64,000 nucleotides of DNA. Source: Apiosordaria backusii (Eukaryota; Ascomycota; Sordariomycetes; Sordariales; Lasiosphaeriaceae). The stretch lies in contig JAUKTV010000001.1 in NCBI GenBank assembly GCA_030549205.1, positions 620,001 through 684,000 of the forward strand. Direction: 5' to 3'. The number at the start of each line of letters is the position of its first letter. Within the stretch, counting starts at the first letter, position 1. Below, piece by piece: positions 47,434 through 60,100 of the stretch. The translations under genes and the position numbers were made by a program. Under the pieces are notes generated by a model. That model was not told the origin of the DNA. It made no database searches and was given only the letters and a program-made list of their open reading frames with translations.

Positions 47434-47712
47434 GTTATGGACGAGACTGGGACCAAGCTGCTCGGTTTGCTCGATGGCCTGCCGCTTGCGCTGGCTCAGG
47501 CTGCGTCGTATCTCCGCGAGACCAGGCTCAACATTGCGTCGTACGTTCGGCTCTACAAGCAGCAGTGGGACGACTTGATGAGGTTTGACGGCGAGTCTAG
47601 CTTACCGCTGGTGGATTACGAGCAGAGAAGTGTTGGAACGACGTGGACGATGTCATTCAAGGCAATCAAGGCGAGGAACGAGAAAGTCGTGCTCGATGAG
47701 GTCCGAGAATAG
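47434..47712 (+). pseudogene. NB-ARC C-terminal fragment of an NLR
   Basis: An open frame of about 90 codons with LLGLLDGLPLALAQAASYLR (the GLPLAL motif of NB-ARC), then YVRLYKQQWDDLM and TTWTMSFKAIKARNEK, all in the order seen in fungal NB-ARC/TPR proteins. The P-loop half is missing upstream, and the frame stops at 47712 without the TPR region. It points opposite to the other nearby NLR pieces. Confidence 0.65.
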
Positions 47713-48118
47713 GAAGCCGTACATTCCGTGGGAGGCGGCCGCGTACCGTAGAATTTCATGTTGTTCAAACGTGTGGCGGTGTTGATTATGTTGAGGGTGG
47801 GGGAGTCCATGTTGGTGGCGATGACAAACTAAGTCTCTCGACATTGCTGAGAAGGCTAGATCCAGCCACAAAGGTGAGCGGACCCTTTTGGGAAAAATCG
47901 CGAAGCTAACATAAAGGAAAGACACCGTTTCAGGAGACTCTGATGGCAATGACAGATACTAAACTGAATATACGAAATAATTTCAAGGTAATAATCCTTC
48001 TAAAACTATTAGAATTTTTCTTTCATGTTTCGTTGACATTAATCAGATTGAGACCACAATTCGAGACTTTTATCGCACCGACTATCGAGTTCGATCCTAT
48101 ATTACTCACTGTCTTCTA
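47713..48118. other. AT-rich spacer among NLR debris
   Basis: AT-rich DNA with no open frame of note; composition fits mutated repeat-derived sequence. Confidence 0.3.
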
Positions 48119-48430
48119 AGAGATCATTCCCAGCCGTCATCTCTTACTATTTAAGCAGCCTTTTGCTACGATATAGGCTTGATTGCCTTCCCATGAGGCG
48201 GCCTGAAGAGCGCTGCCGTATCCGCCGCCCTGCGCGTTGACGTCCGCTCCCTTGTCCAAGAGTACCTAGTTTGATAATCCCTTGATGGCCTCTCCATGAG
48301 GCGGCATAGAGAGCGCTGCTGTAGTAGCCGCCCTGCGCATTAGCGTCTGCTCCCCTGTCTAAGAGCAGCTTTATAATCTCTTGATAGCCTCTTAATAAGG
48401 TAGAATAGAGAGCGCTAACCCTAATTACTC
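48119..48430 (-). pseudogene. Ankyrin-repeat fragment (NLR type)
   Basis: The minus strand reads LLLDRGADANAQGGYYSSAL with AASWRGHQGIIK. After a frame shift it repeats the theme as LLDKGADVNAQGGGYGSALQ with AASWEGNQ, then stops near 48119. A third, more eroded unit (SALYSTLLRGYQEIIK) precedes them. Units are about 33 residues and still much alike, as in the fast-evolving repeats of fungal NLRs. There is no start and there are several shifts, so it is a relic. Confidence 0.7.
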
Positions 48431-48720
48431 CTCACACAGCAGCCCTCATTTAGCTATTTCTACAGCCCCCCTGTGAAGGGCTCGATCGCCAGCTTGGTTC
48501 AACTGAGCGATGGTCGATTTAGCTATCTTAAGCTATAGAAGGAAAGAAAAAAACAGGAAAACGGGCTGCCAGCGCGCGGAGTTTTGCAGGAGGGTGACCG
48601 TCGACCCCCCCTCTCCTTGCTCCGGATCCGCCTCTTTAACCGAGTCAGTGGTCCTAATCCGCCTGCTCCCTCGGCCCGTGTGAGTCCTGACACCTAATTC
48701 GTCTGCTCTCTCGGGCCGCT
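48431..48720. other. Spacer between the ankyrin relic and the repeat cluster
   Basis: GC-rich DNA; no gene seen. Confidence 0.3.
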
Positions 48721-48780
48721 CTTGTTGCTCGGGCTCTTGTTGCTCGGGCTCTTGTTGCTCGGGCTCTTGTTGCTCGGGCT
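48721..48780. repeat. 15-bp tandem repeat, four perfect copies
   Basis: CTTGTTGCTCGGGCT four times with no mismatch, which suggests recent expansion. Confidence 0.95.
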
Positions 48781-48923
48781 GGGCCGCCGGCCCAGTGCCT
48801 TTACGGACCTGGCCCGTTACACCCCCCTAGATTGTTTTTTTTCACCAAGTCCATCCTCCCTCCTGATTGGCCGCATCCGCACCGGCCAGCAATGACCACC
48901 AGCGCGACTTGCACCACAACTTT

Positions 48924-48971
48924 CATCACCACTTGCATCACCACTTGCATCACCACTTGCATCACCACTTG
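48924..48971. repeat. 12-bp tandem repeat, four perfect copies
   Basis: CATCACCACTTG four times, preceded by a related imperfect copy near 48908. Confidence 0.95.
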
Positions 48972-48984
48972 CCGTTGACAGTGT

Positions 48985-49235
48985 TGCGCGTAATTGAAAG
49001 CGATGTATGGATTTGACAGCGATGCATGCAATGGGCAGCGTTGTGCGCCGCTGCGAAGGCGGCGATGATGGTGATGGTGCAAGTGTGGTGGTGTGGGTGC
49101 CCTGTCCCCCCGCTGCCGAAGTCCCCGCCGCCTGCAGCACCACACCGTCGCATTCAATTGACATCATCGGATGCAAATGAAAGCAATGCATGCAATTGAC
49201 ACCGGTGCGCTCAATTGACGGTGTTGCATGCAATT
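48985..49235. repeat. Degenerate ATGCAATTGAC-type repeats
   Basis: Several imperfect copies of text like GCATGCAATTGAC and GACAGCGATGCATGCAAT, directly upstream of the tRNA-synthetase gene. Could be promoter elements or an old minisatellite. Confidence 0.55.
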
Positions 49236-49453
49236 TTGTGTTGGTGTTGCGGGGGCGACGAAGTTGGTGATATGGTGCGGCGAGTGCAAGCGGTGGTGTC
49301 GGGCTCTGATTGGTAGATGATGACTCATCAAAGGGTGGGTGGGTCTACCGCTCGTTTCACAGACGCACAAAAAAACGTTTCCAGCATCGCCGACCCCGCC
49401 TCCCTCCCTCCACTCCACCAGCCACTTCTCCGACCCTCAGGCTTCAGTTGACG

Positions 49454-51172
49454 ATGGATGACGCCAAAGGTCCCAGCGCAATAGTGCTGGATCAGAACAT
49501 CAATCCCTGGAGCGTGACAGGCGAAATTGCCGAGGATGGAACAGTTAAACCCATCGACTACAACAAACTCGTCGAACAGTTCGGGACGAAGATCATCGAC
49601 GATGCCTTGCTTGCGCGGTTCGAGCGAGTCACCGGGCACCAGTTGCACCGCTTCCTCCGCCGGGGCATCGTCTTTTCTCACCGCGACCTCGAGCTGATTC
49701 TTGACAAGCACGAGAAGAAGGAGCCCTTTTTCATCTATACTGGCCGCGGTCCCAGCAGCGACGTGATGCACATTGGGCACATGGTCCCCTTCGAGCTGAC
49801 CAAATGGCTGTCTGATGTTTTTGAGGTGCCCCTGATCGTGATGCTAACAGACGGTAAGTGAAGTGGCCCGGAAGCTCTAACTTTATGGCTGTTGTTGACA
49901 TCACGACCAGACGAGAAGTATCTCATCGGCAAATTGGACCGCTCTGTCGACGAGTACGAACACTTCGCTCGCGAGAATGCCAAAGATATTGTCGCAGTGG
50001 GTTTCGATCCCGATAGGACTTTTATTTTCTCCGACTACGGCTTCATGGGCGGCGATTTCTATAGGAACATCACCCGAGTCGCCAAGGTGCGCGGGACACT
50101 TGGTTGAACACCCATTCATTGTAATTTGAATTCTGACTCTGCCCAGAGAATCCACCGGGGAACCGCAGACGCTTGCTTTGGTTTTGATGCGAGCACAAAC
50201 ATCGGAAAGGTAGGTAACACCTCCTGCAACCGCAAGGGCACAAACCCAACGCTAATAACCCCCCAGATTCACTTCGCCGCCGTCCAGGCTGCCTCGTCAT
50301 TTGCTACCTCGTTTCCCTTCCTCTTTGGGCCCGACACAGCCCAGGCAGCCAAGATCCCGTGCCTTATCCCCTGCGCCGTGGACCAAGACCCCTATTTCCG
50401 CCTCACCCGCGATGTGGCCAGTCAGCTCGGGTATTCCAAGCCGTCGCTCATCCACGCGAGGTTTCTGGACGCCCTGCAAGGACCGGGCTCGAAGATGTCT
50501 GCCTCGATCGACGCGAGCTCGATCCTTCTGCGTGACACCCCCAAACAGATCTCAAAGAAGATCAAGCAGTATGCTTTCAGCGGCGGCCAGGAGACACTCG
50601 AGGAGCATCGAACCAAGGGGGGCGATCCCGACGTTGACATCAGCTACCAGTATCTGCGGTTCTTTCTTGAGGTTCGTGTCTGCCTGACCCAAAGAGAAAT
50701 AAATACCCACCGTTTTACTAATTCGCGTTTCAGGATGACCAAGAGCTTGAGCAGATATCCCAGGATTACAAGTCCGGAAATATGACAACGGGTGAGATCA
50801 AGGAGAGGTAAACTGTTCCCCTCCCCCATTTCTGTGCATCGCGACAACAACCTGTGCTAACAGACGGGACAAAGATGTGCAAAGGAACTGGCCAAATTCT
50901 GCACCTCCTTCCAGGAGCGCCGAGCAAAGGTGACGGACGAGATGCTCGACCTCTTCATGACCCCTCGCCCGCTGTTGTGGAGGGGCGTTAAAACCGATAC
51001 CGTGCTCCCTCTGATGGACGATAATTCGACCTCATCCCGAGCTCTGGGCGATAGCAAGACTCCTGGTTCAAAGAACCAGGAAAAGAAGCAGAGGAAGATG
51101 CAACTTGCCGCTGAGAAGAAGCTTCAGAAGTCTAGAGAGAAGGGCATACCTACGTTTTCTCTGTCCTCCTGA
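49454..51172 (+). CDS. WRS1: Tryptophanyl-tRNA synthetase, cytosolic
   Basis: A class I aminoacyl-tRNA synthetase that charges tRNA-Trp. Exons are 49454-49853, 49911-50086, 50147-50209, 50267-50671, 50734-50807 and 50875-51172, giving 471 residues; all phases agree. The class I marks are HIGH in SSDVMHIGHMVPF (about 49755-49795) and KMSAS, the KMSKS variant, in GPGSKMSASID (about 50480-50512). Family blocks include PFFIYTGRGPSSD, FSDYGFMGG, IPCLIPCAVDQDPYFRLTRD and SYQYLRFFLEDD. It lacks a mitochondrial leader, so it is the cytosolic type. The C-terminus has an extra Lys/Gln-rich tail (KNQEKKQRKMQLAAEKKLQK). One exon is only 63 bp. The gene is intact. Confidence 0.95.
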
Positions 51173-54100
51173 CCCTCCGGATCTCTGCCTGATAGGTCCT
51201 GCATCATCCAACGGCTGAGTGTGGCCACTTGTCCGTGTCACAGCAGGCGACGACGCTCCAGTGGTGCAGGTAGCCAATGGGCAGTAGGAGCACCAGGTGC
51301 TCTCCAATTTATCTGTTAACTAGCAATGTGCGGTTCTCCTATCTCGCAAGTTGAGTTCCTCCTGTCGCCGCTTCCTAGCCTTCTATCCTAGCGCCGCACG
51401 ATTGTTGATCGTGCAAGACAGATTTAATTCAGTCTTGGGTGAGGGGACAATCGTCGTAGCGGCTGTGCCCGCAGGAGGGGCAAACGTATGTGTACCTATA
51501 AGAATGGAGGGAAGCAGGCGGAGTCTTCTCGAGAGTCTTCTCGAAAGCACTCACACAGTGCCACTCATGCGTGATCCAACCGTCCACAAGGGTCTAATCT
51601 TGTGTATTAGCCACGCAATCACAGTTGTAGAGGCTAGGTAGAGATGATCTTACAGTCTGAGCTAACTGGTCTGCACTGGTCTCGACCATGGTGACGCCTG
51701 TAGATTGAATCTTAGAGGTATACTGACACAACGAAGGAAGGCTTGAGAGGGACGGGCTCTTGAGGTTGAACAGTTATCGGTTGGGACTTAAGGAATCCAG
51801 GACAGGAGGGAGCATCTGCTGGGAGGGGAAGCTGTCTTGTGCACATTTCGTGGGCAGTCCAGTTTGGGCCCTCGGTTCCTTTCACCTCTGCTTTCTTCTT
51901 GTCACACTGGACACAGGTGATGTGCATCACGCCAATTGCTGTTTGGTCCGGCGCTCAACCGATCGGGCTCGTCGTTACTCGTGGAAGGTGATGGCTTCTT
52001 CTCTGCAGTGTAACACCAAGGTCCTCACTTGCTGATAATGGAGTCGTATGTAACCCCCCACACCTGCTCCCAGGAGGCCAAATGTGCTATGCGCTCTCTC
52101 GCAACCTTGGTTTGCAAGCAGCAGGCGACAGAAACAGCCCGACGCGTATGCAGGACCTCCCCATCTCTGCGGCTAAATCGCCGTTCCATATCATCTATGT
52201 GGCAGCAGGATTCGTGCCCAGTTCAATCACTTTGGCTTGCCGTGCTCTCTTAGATTGTTGGCGCTATAGGCTTAGGTGCTCTGTACCTTACAGCACACTT
52301 TCATCCGTGGCCGCCCACTCATCTAGAATGTTGGCTGCGGTCCACACCGAACCCCGGCTCCCTGACGTCCATCAATCAACTTCACGGTTGATCCAATCAC
52401 AACCTTAGTAAAATGATGCGACCCTCGATCTTCCCCTGTCACCGTGTGCGACCATGACCAATATGTCCGCTTGTGTGAAAGGAGGTCCTGTCTGCGTACA
52501 GAGAACTGCTTCAGGGCAAATGCGAGCAGCCAAAACAATACATAGAGCCGACGTCGGGAGCTGGCGACATGTTGGGAGACCTGCGTCGATGCCCTGCTGT
52601 GACATGCCCAGAAGGACAGGAAAACCATTGTTCCATATCGCCAATCAAAATCCAGAGAGACAGGGAATTACCAGGTGATCTCTCATTTCCCCAATAAGAT
52701 CCACAGAGAGTCAAGTTCTGCAGCACGCGAGTTCGGATGGATCATGGATGCAGCGAAATGCAGATGGATTGACATCGGGTACCAGGCTCATGCGAGGAGC
52801 TCAGGCCACTACAGCCTCCATGCATCCAACACAGTATACCTAACGATCCTTATTGCAGCCACTGCATCGTACCATCCCATATACGCGTTCCTAAATCAGA
52901 TGTCCATGCTTTTGAAAGTTGCCCCGTCCCGATCTGCAAGTAGTCAAGTGGGGTGGAAGTCCGGTGAGGAACGGGGGTGGTAGACTTCGGTCCATGGTTC
53001 TCCCAAGCATGCGGTACGCTAGACCCAAAAAGGATCTCACGGTGCGAGAGAGGCTTCGCACAGGCAGGCCCAAAAAGGAATGTGTGCTTTGCATGCGCGA
53101 CCGTTGTGCAGATGACGGGAGTTTATGTCAGCGGTAACGACTGAAAGGCTGCAGGTGTAATTACGCAATTCCACAGCAAGGGCTTGTTGCAGCGTTGTAA
53201 TGCATGGTATTAGGTGTATTGCCAGTGCTTTCGTGTCAGCGAAAGATTTTACTGCAGCTTTGAGTGATGTACATATCATCAAGCGTTATCGCAATACCTA
53301 AAGTATGCATCGAGGTTGTTTCTCGCACCGAGTCCCAACTTGGGGCCTCAAAGCGCGGAGACTGGTGTCGGGTGGGCACGTTAATCTTCCCTGGAAGCCG
53401 ACAGACGCATCGCCCAGAGTCGGTCTTGCTTCTGGGTGATGCAAAATATTTGCTGTTGAGCAGCCGGAATAATACGCCTTATATTGCAGTTGCCATCGTG
53501 AAAACCTCAGAACTCGAAAGTTGGTTGATGTTCACCGAGACGTTCCTTTCCTGAGAAGCTCAAACCTGCCGTTTCTCGGGGTGGATTCAATTCGCACGAA
53601 TATCCCCATTACACCAACTCTGAAATGAAATGACAAGATTAAAGGTTATGGGCCTGAGCACCGACTTCTAGCACGGTGATTCAAGATTTGACGCTTTGCA
53701 GTATTATACACGGTGCTGATAGTGGCGCCCCAAGAACCTCCTCGGATCCGCCTCTACCTGAAGAATAAGCACCTGCAAGACGCCCGACGGCCCGTTTGAA
53801 AATGCTCACTACCCCCACGTGTTTCTCAGCCGTCATACCCCGCAAAATGAAACCTTCCCGTTCATTTTGAGGTGAACGACTCAGGTCTCATTTCTTCCCG
53901 TGCGAGCGAACCATCCGGCCATTCGTCCCCACTCCATGGAACCCAAGCGCGTCCGAATTAGGAAAGAAAGAGAATTGTGTAAGTGCTGTCGCTCGGAACG
54001 GCCATGCCAGTTGCCAACAAACTTGACCATCTTCCAGACAGATGCCATTAAGCGTGACCAAAGAAAAGAAAAGAAGGACAAAATTAACAAGGATAAAAGA

Positions 54101-57100
54101 AAAGATCACTATCATTATCCAAGCCCAGGGAAAAAGAGACCCTCCTCCATGTTCATTTGCATCGGGTTGTGTGCAGTGCAGAATAAGTGCTTGATCGCAG
54201 GCTGCTGAATGCTGTGTGGTTGTCGGGAATTAGACGGGTTTGTCGAGAGCGTGGTTGTCGGGGCTTGGGCTTGGGTCGAACCGTTGATCAAAGTGGTCAA
54301 TCAGCTGCTGGGCCTTGACAGTGTAACAGCCGATTCGGCTGTAGGGATCTGGGTGTTGGTGGGGTGCATCTTGAAGACGCCCGTGCAGCGAGCTGTCTGC
54401 ATCAAAAGAAGGGGAGATAGTTGCCAGAAGCTCTAGAAGCAGCACCCCATTTTGCTTGTCTTGTGGCACCTTAGCTGGCAGGCTCGTAGCCGAGATCGAT
54501 AGCTGGTCCATGCATTGGGATTTGTCGCCGTTACCAGGGCTGTCGGTTGTATGGGTGACTGAGGTTGTTCCCGGTGTCGAGTCGAGTTTGTTAGACTGAC
54601 TGCACGAAAATTGTTAGCGGATTTCTTTAGACATGGGAAATGCTTCAAGGTTGAAGCGTAGTGGTATGAGATGAAGTTTCAATTCTAACCTGAAAAAGTC
54701 GGATAAAAGTTCGGGCTCCATGTTCAGGCGCGAAGGAGATGTTCTAAATATCGATGGGATAATGGAGAACACAAACAATAAAACGCCCGTCGTCAAAGAG
54801 AGAGTGCTCAAACCATGCACTAAAAAAGAGTAGTTTGAGATGTAGAGAGTTGCATGGAATATAGTAAGTGGAGACTGAATAGAGCGGCAAATGTCGTGTG
54901 TACACAGAGTAGATGGTCAGGTACGTAGGTTATTGTGAACTCAAATTTACTAGCAGGGGCTCCTTTGGTCTTATACTGAAGGATGGGATTGCTGGGACAC
55001 AAGGGAATGATGAGACGAACCTATTTTTCCCTGGGTGCCCTGCCCTTGCTCCTCCGGGGCCTGGCGTTGGCATCGGATCGCGCTGGCACCAAAGGTACCG
55101 AGTGATCTTGGGTGCATCCGGTGCACACATCCTTGCACCCCTGAGCAGCAGCGTTTCGACCCAAAGCAGCGTAGAGCCGTACCGTTGCCAAAAACTGACC
55201 CCGTTATCCCCCTTTTTGTCCATTGCCATCCCACAGGGCTTCTGGGATGTTACCATTTCAGGATTTGTAGTCCAGAAATTGTGCACATTCTCTGCGTCGG
55301 GGTGCATCAATTCCCTCAACTCCCTGGAGCCTCGCGCCTGCGCCCCGACCGGCGTATCACGTCGTTGATAGGTCCGCCAGAATCTTCGTGCCCACAGAAG
55401 ATCTCCGATGGCAAGGAAGACGACAGACCGACAAGGACAGGTTCGAATGGTACAGTCCTCCGCATACCAAGGGTAGATAATATAGCAATGCAAAGCCCAC
55501 CAAAGACACATGAAAAATATCTGCATGCACCGCGGTGTTGTAACAAGCTTACACCGTGACTTTTCCCATTGGGTTTCGCTAGGAGCGTTTGCGAAGGGGA
55601 TGAACGGTGCGCGGTCAAGTATAGGCGACACCCAAAGCAGAAGAGGATGGTCAACGCCCACCAATCAAATATACCGCCGCTATCTCTATAGGAAAACTGA
55701 CTAGAAGGTATTCAAACGGAAACCCGAGGATGAGCTTGTTAGGTGAAGTCGGTGACATACAGCTGGTGGGCTGCGTTTCTCTGCAGGGCAGCTTGATGTG
55801 GCGGACCTACCCCAATGGTTTCGGCTGAATTTTCCACCGACTCCATGTCGCATCGTACCAAAAAGTCGAGCCTGGGACCTGCTGAAATTTGATGCATGGC
55901 TGCCCAGGAAGCCAACGGCGGGTTTGCGGGATGCACCTCAAAGCCACAAGGACAATCTTTTTGTTCCAACTGTCTGGGTCCGTGTGTGGCTGCATGGTTT
56001 TACCTGATCAGGGTAACAGTTGTGTATCTCCTGAGCGCCGTTGGTGCTGCCGCGTAGAATGACAGTTGCAGTATTTTTCATGGGCAAAGAAGAAGGCCGC
56101 CCAGCCCTGATCAAGGCATCGGTGCGGGAGGATTTAATCCCAGTTTGGCGACGGAGGTATCCGTTAGATCATTTTGCAGCTACAAGCACCGAATTCTCTA
56201 CTGTACATACACCGGGGATGTAACGCAATCTTGTTTGGCGTGTATTTCTAGAAGGCTACTATCGGTGTCGCTGTCGTCGCTATTATTGAAGCTGGTGATG
56301 GGTGTTAGTCCGGTCACACCGAGTAGCAGCAGAAGCAAAGGCGGAAACCGTAGAAGCGGCAGCAACTAAACAACAAGAAACGGAGGCAGCAACAGCATCG
56401 GCATCGGGCTTGATGATCGGTAGGTTACACCAAGCAGCAGCAGCTTGAAATCGCCCAGGTGAGCACAAACAGCAGGCGTACCTCAGCAGCTCATTCGTGA
56501 GCGCCAGCTGATCTCTGTTTGGCTGGCGGTAGGGCAGCAGGGTAAAAAATGACAGCAGCCTTTCCGAATCCCGAAGCTTGTCTCCCCCGGCCAGACCCGA
56601 GGCAAGCCACCCCAGGGGACTGTGATCGAAAGAGGCACGGAAAAACAGTGAAGCTTCCCCGTTACCCCGTGCAGGCCGGGCGCGGCTTTTTCGAAAATCT
56701 TGACGGTGGAGTATTCCGAGCTGAGGCCGAAGGCACACAATCCGTCCCCGCCTGTTCCTGGTTTGGCGCCTCCCGCTTGAGGCGCAGAATGGCGGGCAGC
56801 CGTGCGTCACCGTTGACCTTGGCCCAGACGGACCGGGGTGACAGATTCATCCGCAAAAGGCCCGTCGCTTTGCTCGAGAAGCTGGCGGCTGGCGTCCAAT
56901 TGCGGGCACGTGGGATTGGAAGCGCGGTACCCAGAGGCAGGGGGCCAAGCATCACGGTGTGTGGGGGAAAGTCGCCCAAAGCCGGTCTTTGGAGTGCAGA
57001 ATGGAGGATGGGAAAAGGTGAATTCACATTGGGCATGGCCAAACCGCGGGGTCCTTGGCTGGGCTTTCAGTCGATGGTGATGTGCTCTTTCAGCTTCCAG

Positions 57101-60100
57101 GGAGGATCCCGGCAGCGCTGCTCCTCGAGAGAACAGGCCCCATCGAGCTTAGTGATCATTGGTTACCATGATGTAGCAAGAAGTATCCCCGAAGGGAAAG
57201 AGATTTTTTTTGGAGCCATTTTGCGAGAATTCGATGGTGATGATGACAGTCGCCAATGATTCAGTTGAACATAACGGAGCTGGGAAGGAAGGTGACGAAA
57301 GAAGAGATCAATACGATTGTGAATCTGCGATGCTCACTCGCTGATGGGAAGACGGGAGCCCACATTCCACAGCCAGGAACCCCACCAAAAAGTTTATTTT
57401 TGGGCTCCATTTTGGGCTCCACTCTCCGCCAATCCTGTGGTTCTGAAGTGCGGGCTTCCGAGAGGTCGCAACTCCCAAACACAAAAGACTTTGTTAATTT
57501 GCAGGTAGTAGAGCCTCAAGACAGCAATTATCTCCGTTGACACACTATTGAATACGAAATTAAAAATAAAACTAAGAGTATTTGATAGTGCCCCTGCGCA
57601 AGCCAACATTCCCCACCATGATCAGCGCTCAAGTGCTACATTACACTTTGACAGTATATGGCCGCCATCAAGGCAACCTAGTCTCCAAGTCCCGCAAAAT
57701 GGCCCGCATTCTTGCCCTTCCCCGTGCACGGCTTCTCGCAACGAGCCTCTCGGTCGGCACGGGACTCCCAAACGGCACAGCATGGCCGCCCAACGCCGCT
57801 CGCCTCCATCGTCCCCATGTCAAGATCCACGAGATCTCACGGCGCAATAGTGGCTCCCCGAAAGCGCGCGGATTAAGAAATCGGCGCATGAGGTAGTCAG
57901 GCTCGTATAATGCGTCGCCGGTTCGTGTGATTGTCGACAATCGGCGCTCCAGATTCTGCGATTCCACCATTATGGTTGTTTTCTGCTTGTTGCGTCACCG
58001 TCTATGTGATTGGACCCTGTCAGCTCAAGAAACGGGAGCCAAAATTGGATGGGTGCCACTGTGGGGTGTACACTAACTAGGCCCCTGGTTGAAGATCTCC
58101 CGTGAGGATCCGGCGGAGATAAGATTGCGGACAAGGAATGATGGCTGGCAAAGTGACAAACTCACTGTTGAGAAGAACAATCAGACGATGTCTTGGAGTT
58201 TATGGGAGTAGAGAAAATTTGTAGGCAAAGTATTGATGCCAGCTCGATTTCGTTCCGTTGAAGACGACGGCCTGTTGAAGGACCTGGGCCGGTGTTGGAC
58301 ACGTGCTGTTGTTTCGGACAGAGCCTCGCCAGTAGCGCAAAGTGAGCAACCAGTGCTGAACAACTCAGGATAGCAAGCAATGGCAGGATTAAGTGAATTT
58401 CTGAAAAGATTGCTTTGTATGATCGTCAGTGTTCGAGTTAAAAAGTTGGGGAGGAACCTCGTGGGTATTTATCAATAGTTGATCGGGAGCCTTCTCTCGG
58501 TTGTCAACGCGGCCTTCAAAAGACCCATGTCCAGATGTCAAAAGGTTCTGGTCATAGTCCAAAATCAATGATTGGCAGCTCTTGACGGTGGGCTTGGCTT
58601 GCAACACGCCGCACGCAACACGCCGCACAACACCCATGCATACCAAGACCTGGCGCTGGCAGAGGCAAGCCAATAGAAAAGCAAAGATGCCCTTTCTTGG
58701 TGGACGGTTCCTGCAGTGGACAAAGTCACTCATGTTTTGAACTCGACCGGCGTACGAAACCCGTGCGAAAAAGAAGGAATAGCACCATCCTGTCCAATCG
58801 ATCTCACTGTCAAAATCTTAGCTCATGGAACGGCCAGCCATACCCGCGATGACGAACAAAGCACCTAACTCAGTCACTTATCGACGTCTGTCAGTTAGTA
58901 CGCCAAAATTGATTCCCCGGAATTGACAACCTCGTAGACCGAGTGTGTAACATGGCACCGTCATTTCTAAAGCAGCAAACACACAAAGTGTGCCTTGCCG
59001 TTACGGTGAATCACCGTTCTCTCCTGATTCTGCAACAAAGGAAAACTCACTAATTTTGGACAGGGGTTGTGGTGTCGACAATCGCAGCGCCCGTGACTGG
59101 AATGATCGGCATGCGATGCATGAAGGGTAACATCTGGCCTCGCTTGCTTGAAGGGGGTGTGGAGGGGTTGGGCCAAAGTTGACCAGATTCCAAAAGGAAA
59201 TGCTAGTTAGTGTAGAAAAAGGCGGAGGACGAAGCAAGGTCTCTCCATCCCGACGTGGCAGGCTCGTCCCGTCGCTCACTCGCCTGGACCTGCACAGTAC
59301 ACTGGCCGCTTCAAAAGGCCGAACGTTGAGTTCATCGTTGCAGCAGACTCCTGCGCTACCTTATCGCGCCCTCCAAAGATGAGGGTGACATCTGCCTGCG
59401 TGCTCGTTGTTTCGAGTTCCTAGCCAATTATAGGTGCTATTCACCAGGTGAACCACTCCACAGTTTCATTGATCTTCGAAACTCAAATTTCGCAGAGAGC
59501 ATACCGAATTTGTTTCAACTGTTCAGGTTGGTGATGTCATGGTTGTTCTGTCCTTCAGGCTGACAAGGGTCCATGGGTCCAGACCTGCCGGTGGGTCCAC
59601 CGTCGAGTGCCAAAGATTCCCCTGACACTTGCACCGATCCCATCTGCAGCCATTCGGACTGGAAGCTGCATGGTCTCGTGTTTGCTATGATGCAGAAATG
59701 CATACGAGACAATGATTACGAATCTTTTTTTTGACAACCGGTTTTAGAAGATACAGTAGAGCGGGAGTCAAGACCGCACCAGGCCAGCCTTTGAACGGTC
59801 CTCGCCGCCCCCGCATCAAGAAACCCTGAGATTTCGGCTTTCAAACCCCCGGCGACCGAATGTTCGGTGGGTGAGGCCAGGGGACCCTGAACCCTGCCAG
59901 TCATCGCAGATCATCTGGCGTCAAAGACGACGTCAACGCCGGCACAACAGCATCCGCCTGCCAACGCATTCGTGTCCCATGTCCAATGGTGTAGATATTC
60001 GTCTCGTCAGGGTCATCGGTAACCTTCATGCTGGGCAGCAGTCTCATCCATGAGCTTGCGCGGCTTCTGGCTGTTGCCTTTCCGTTGAGGCTTTGAGCGC

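Noticed and set aside
48721..48971. CRISPR array
   Set aside because: Simple head-to-tail tandem repeats without spacers, in a eukaryotic genome.
48817..49418. His/Val-repeat proteins on the minus strand before WRS1
   Set aside because: They are translations of the tandem repeats at 48924-48971 and 48985-49235, not genes.
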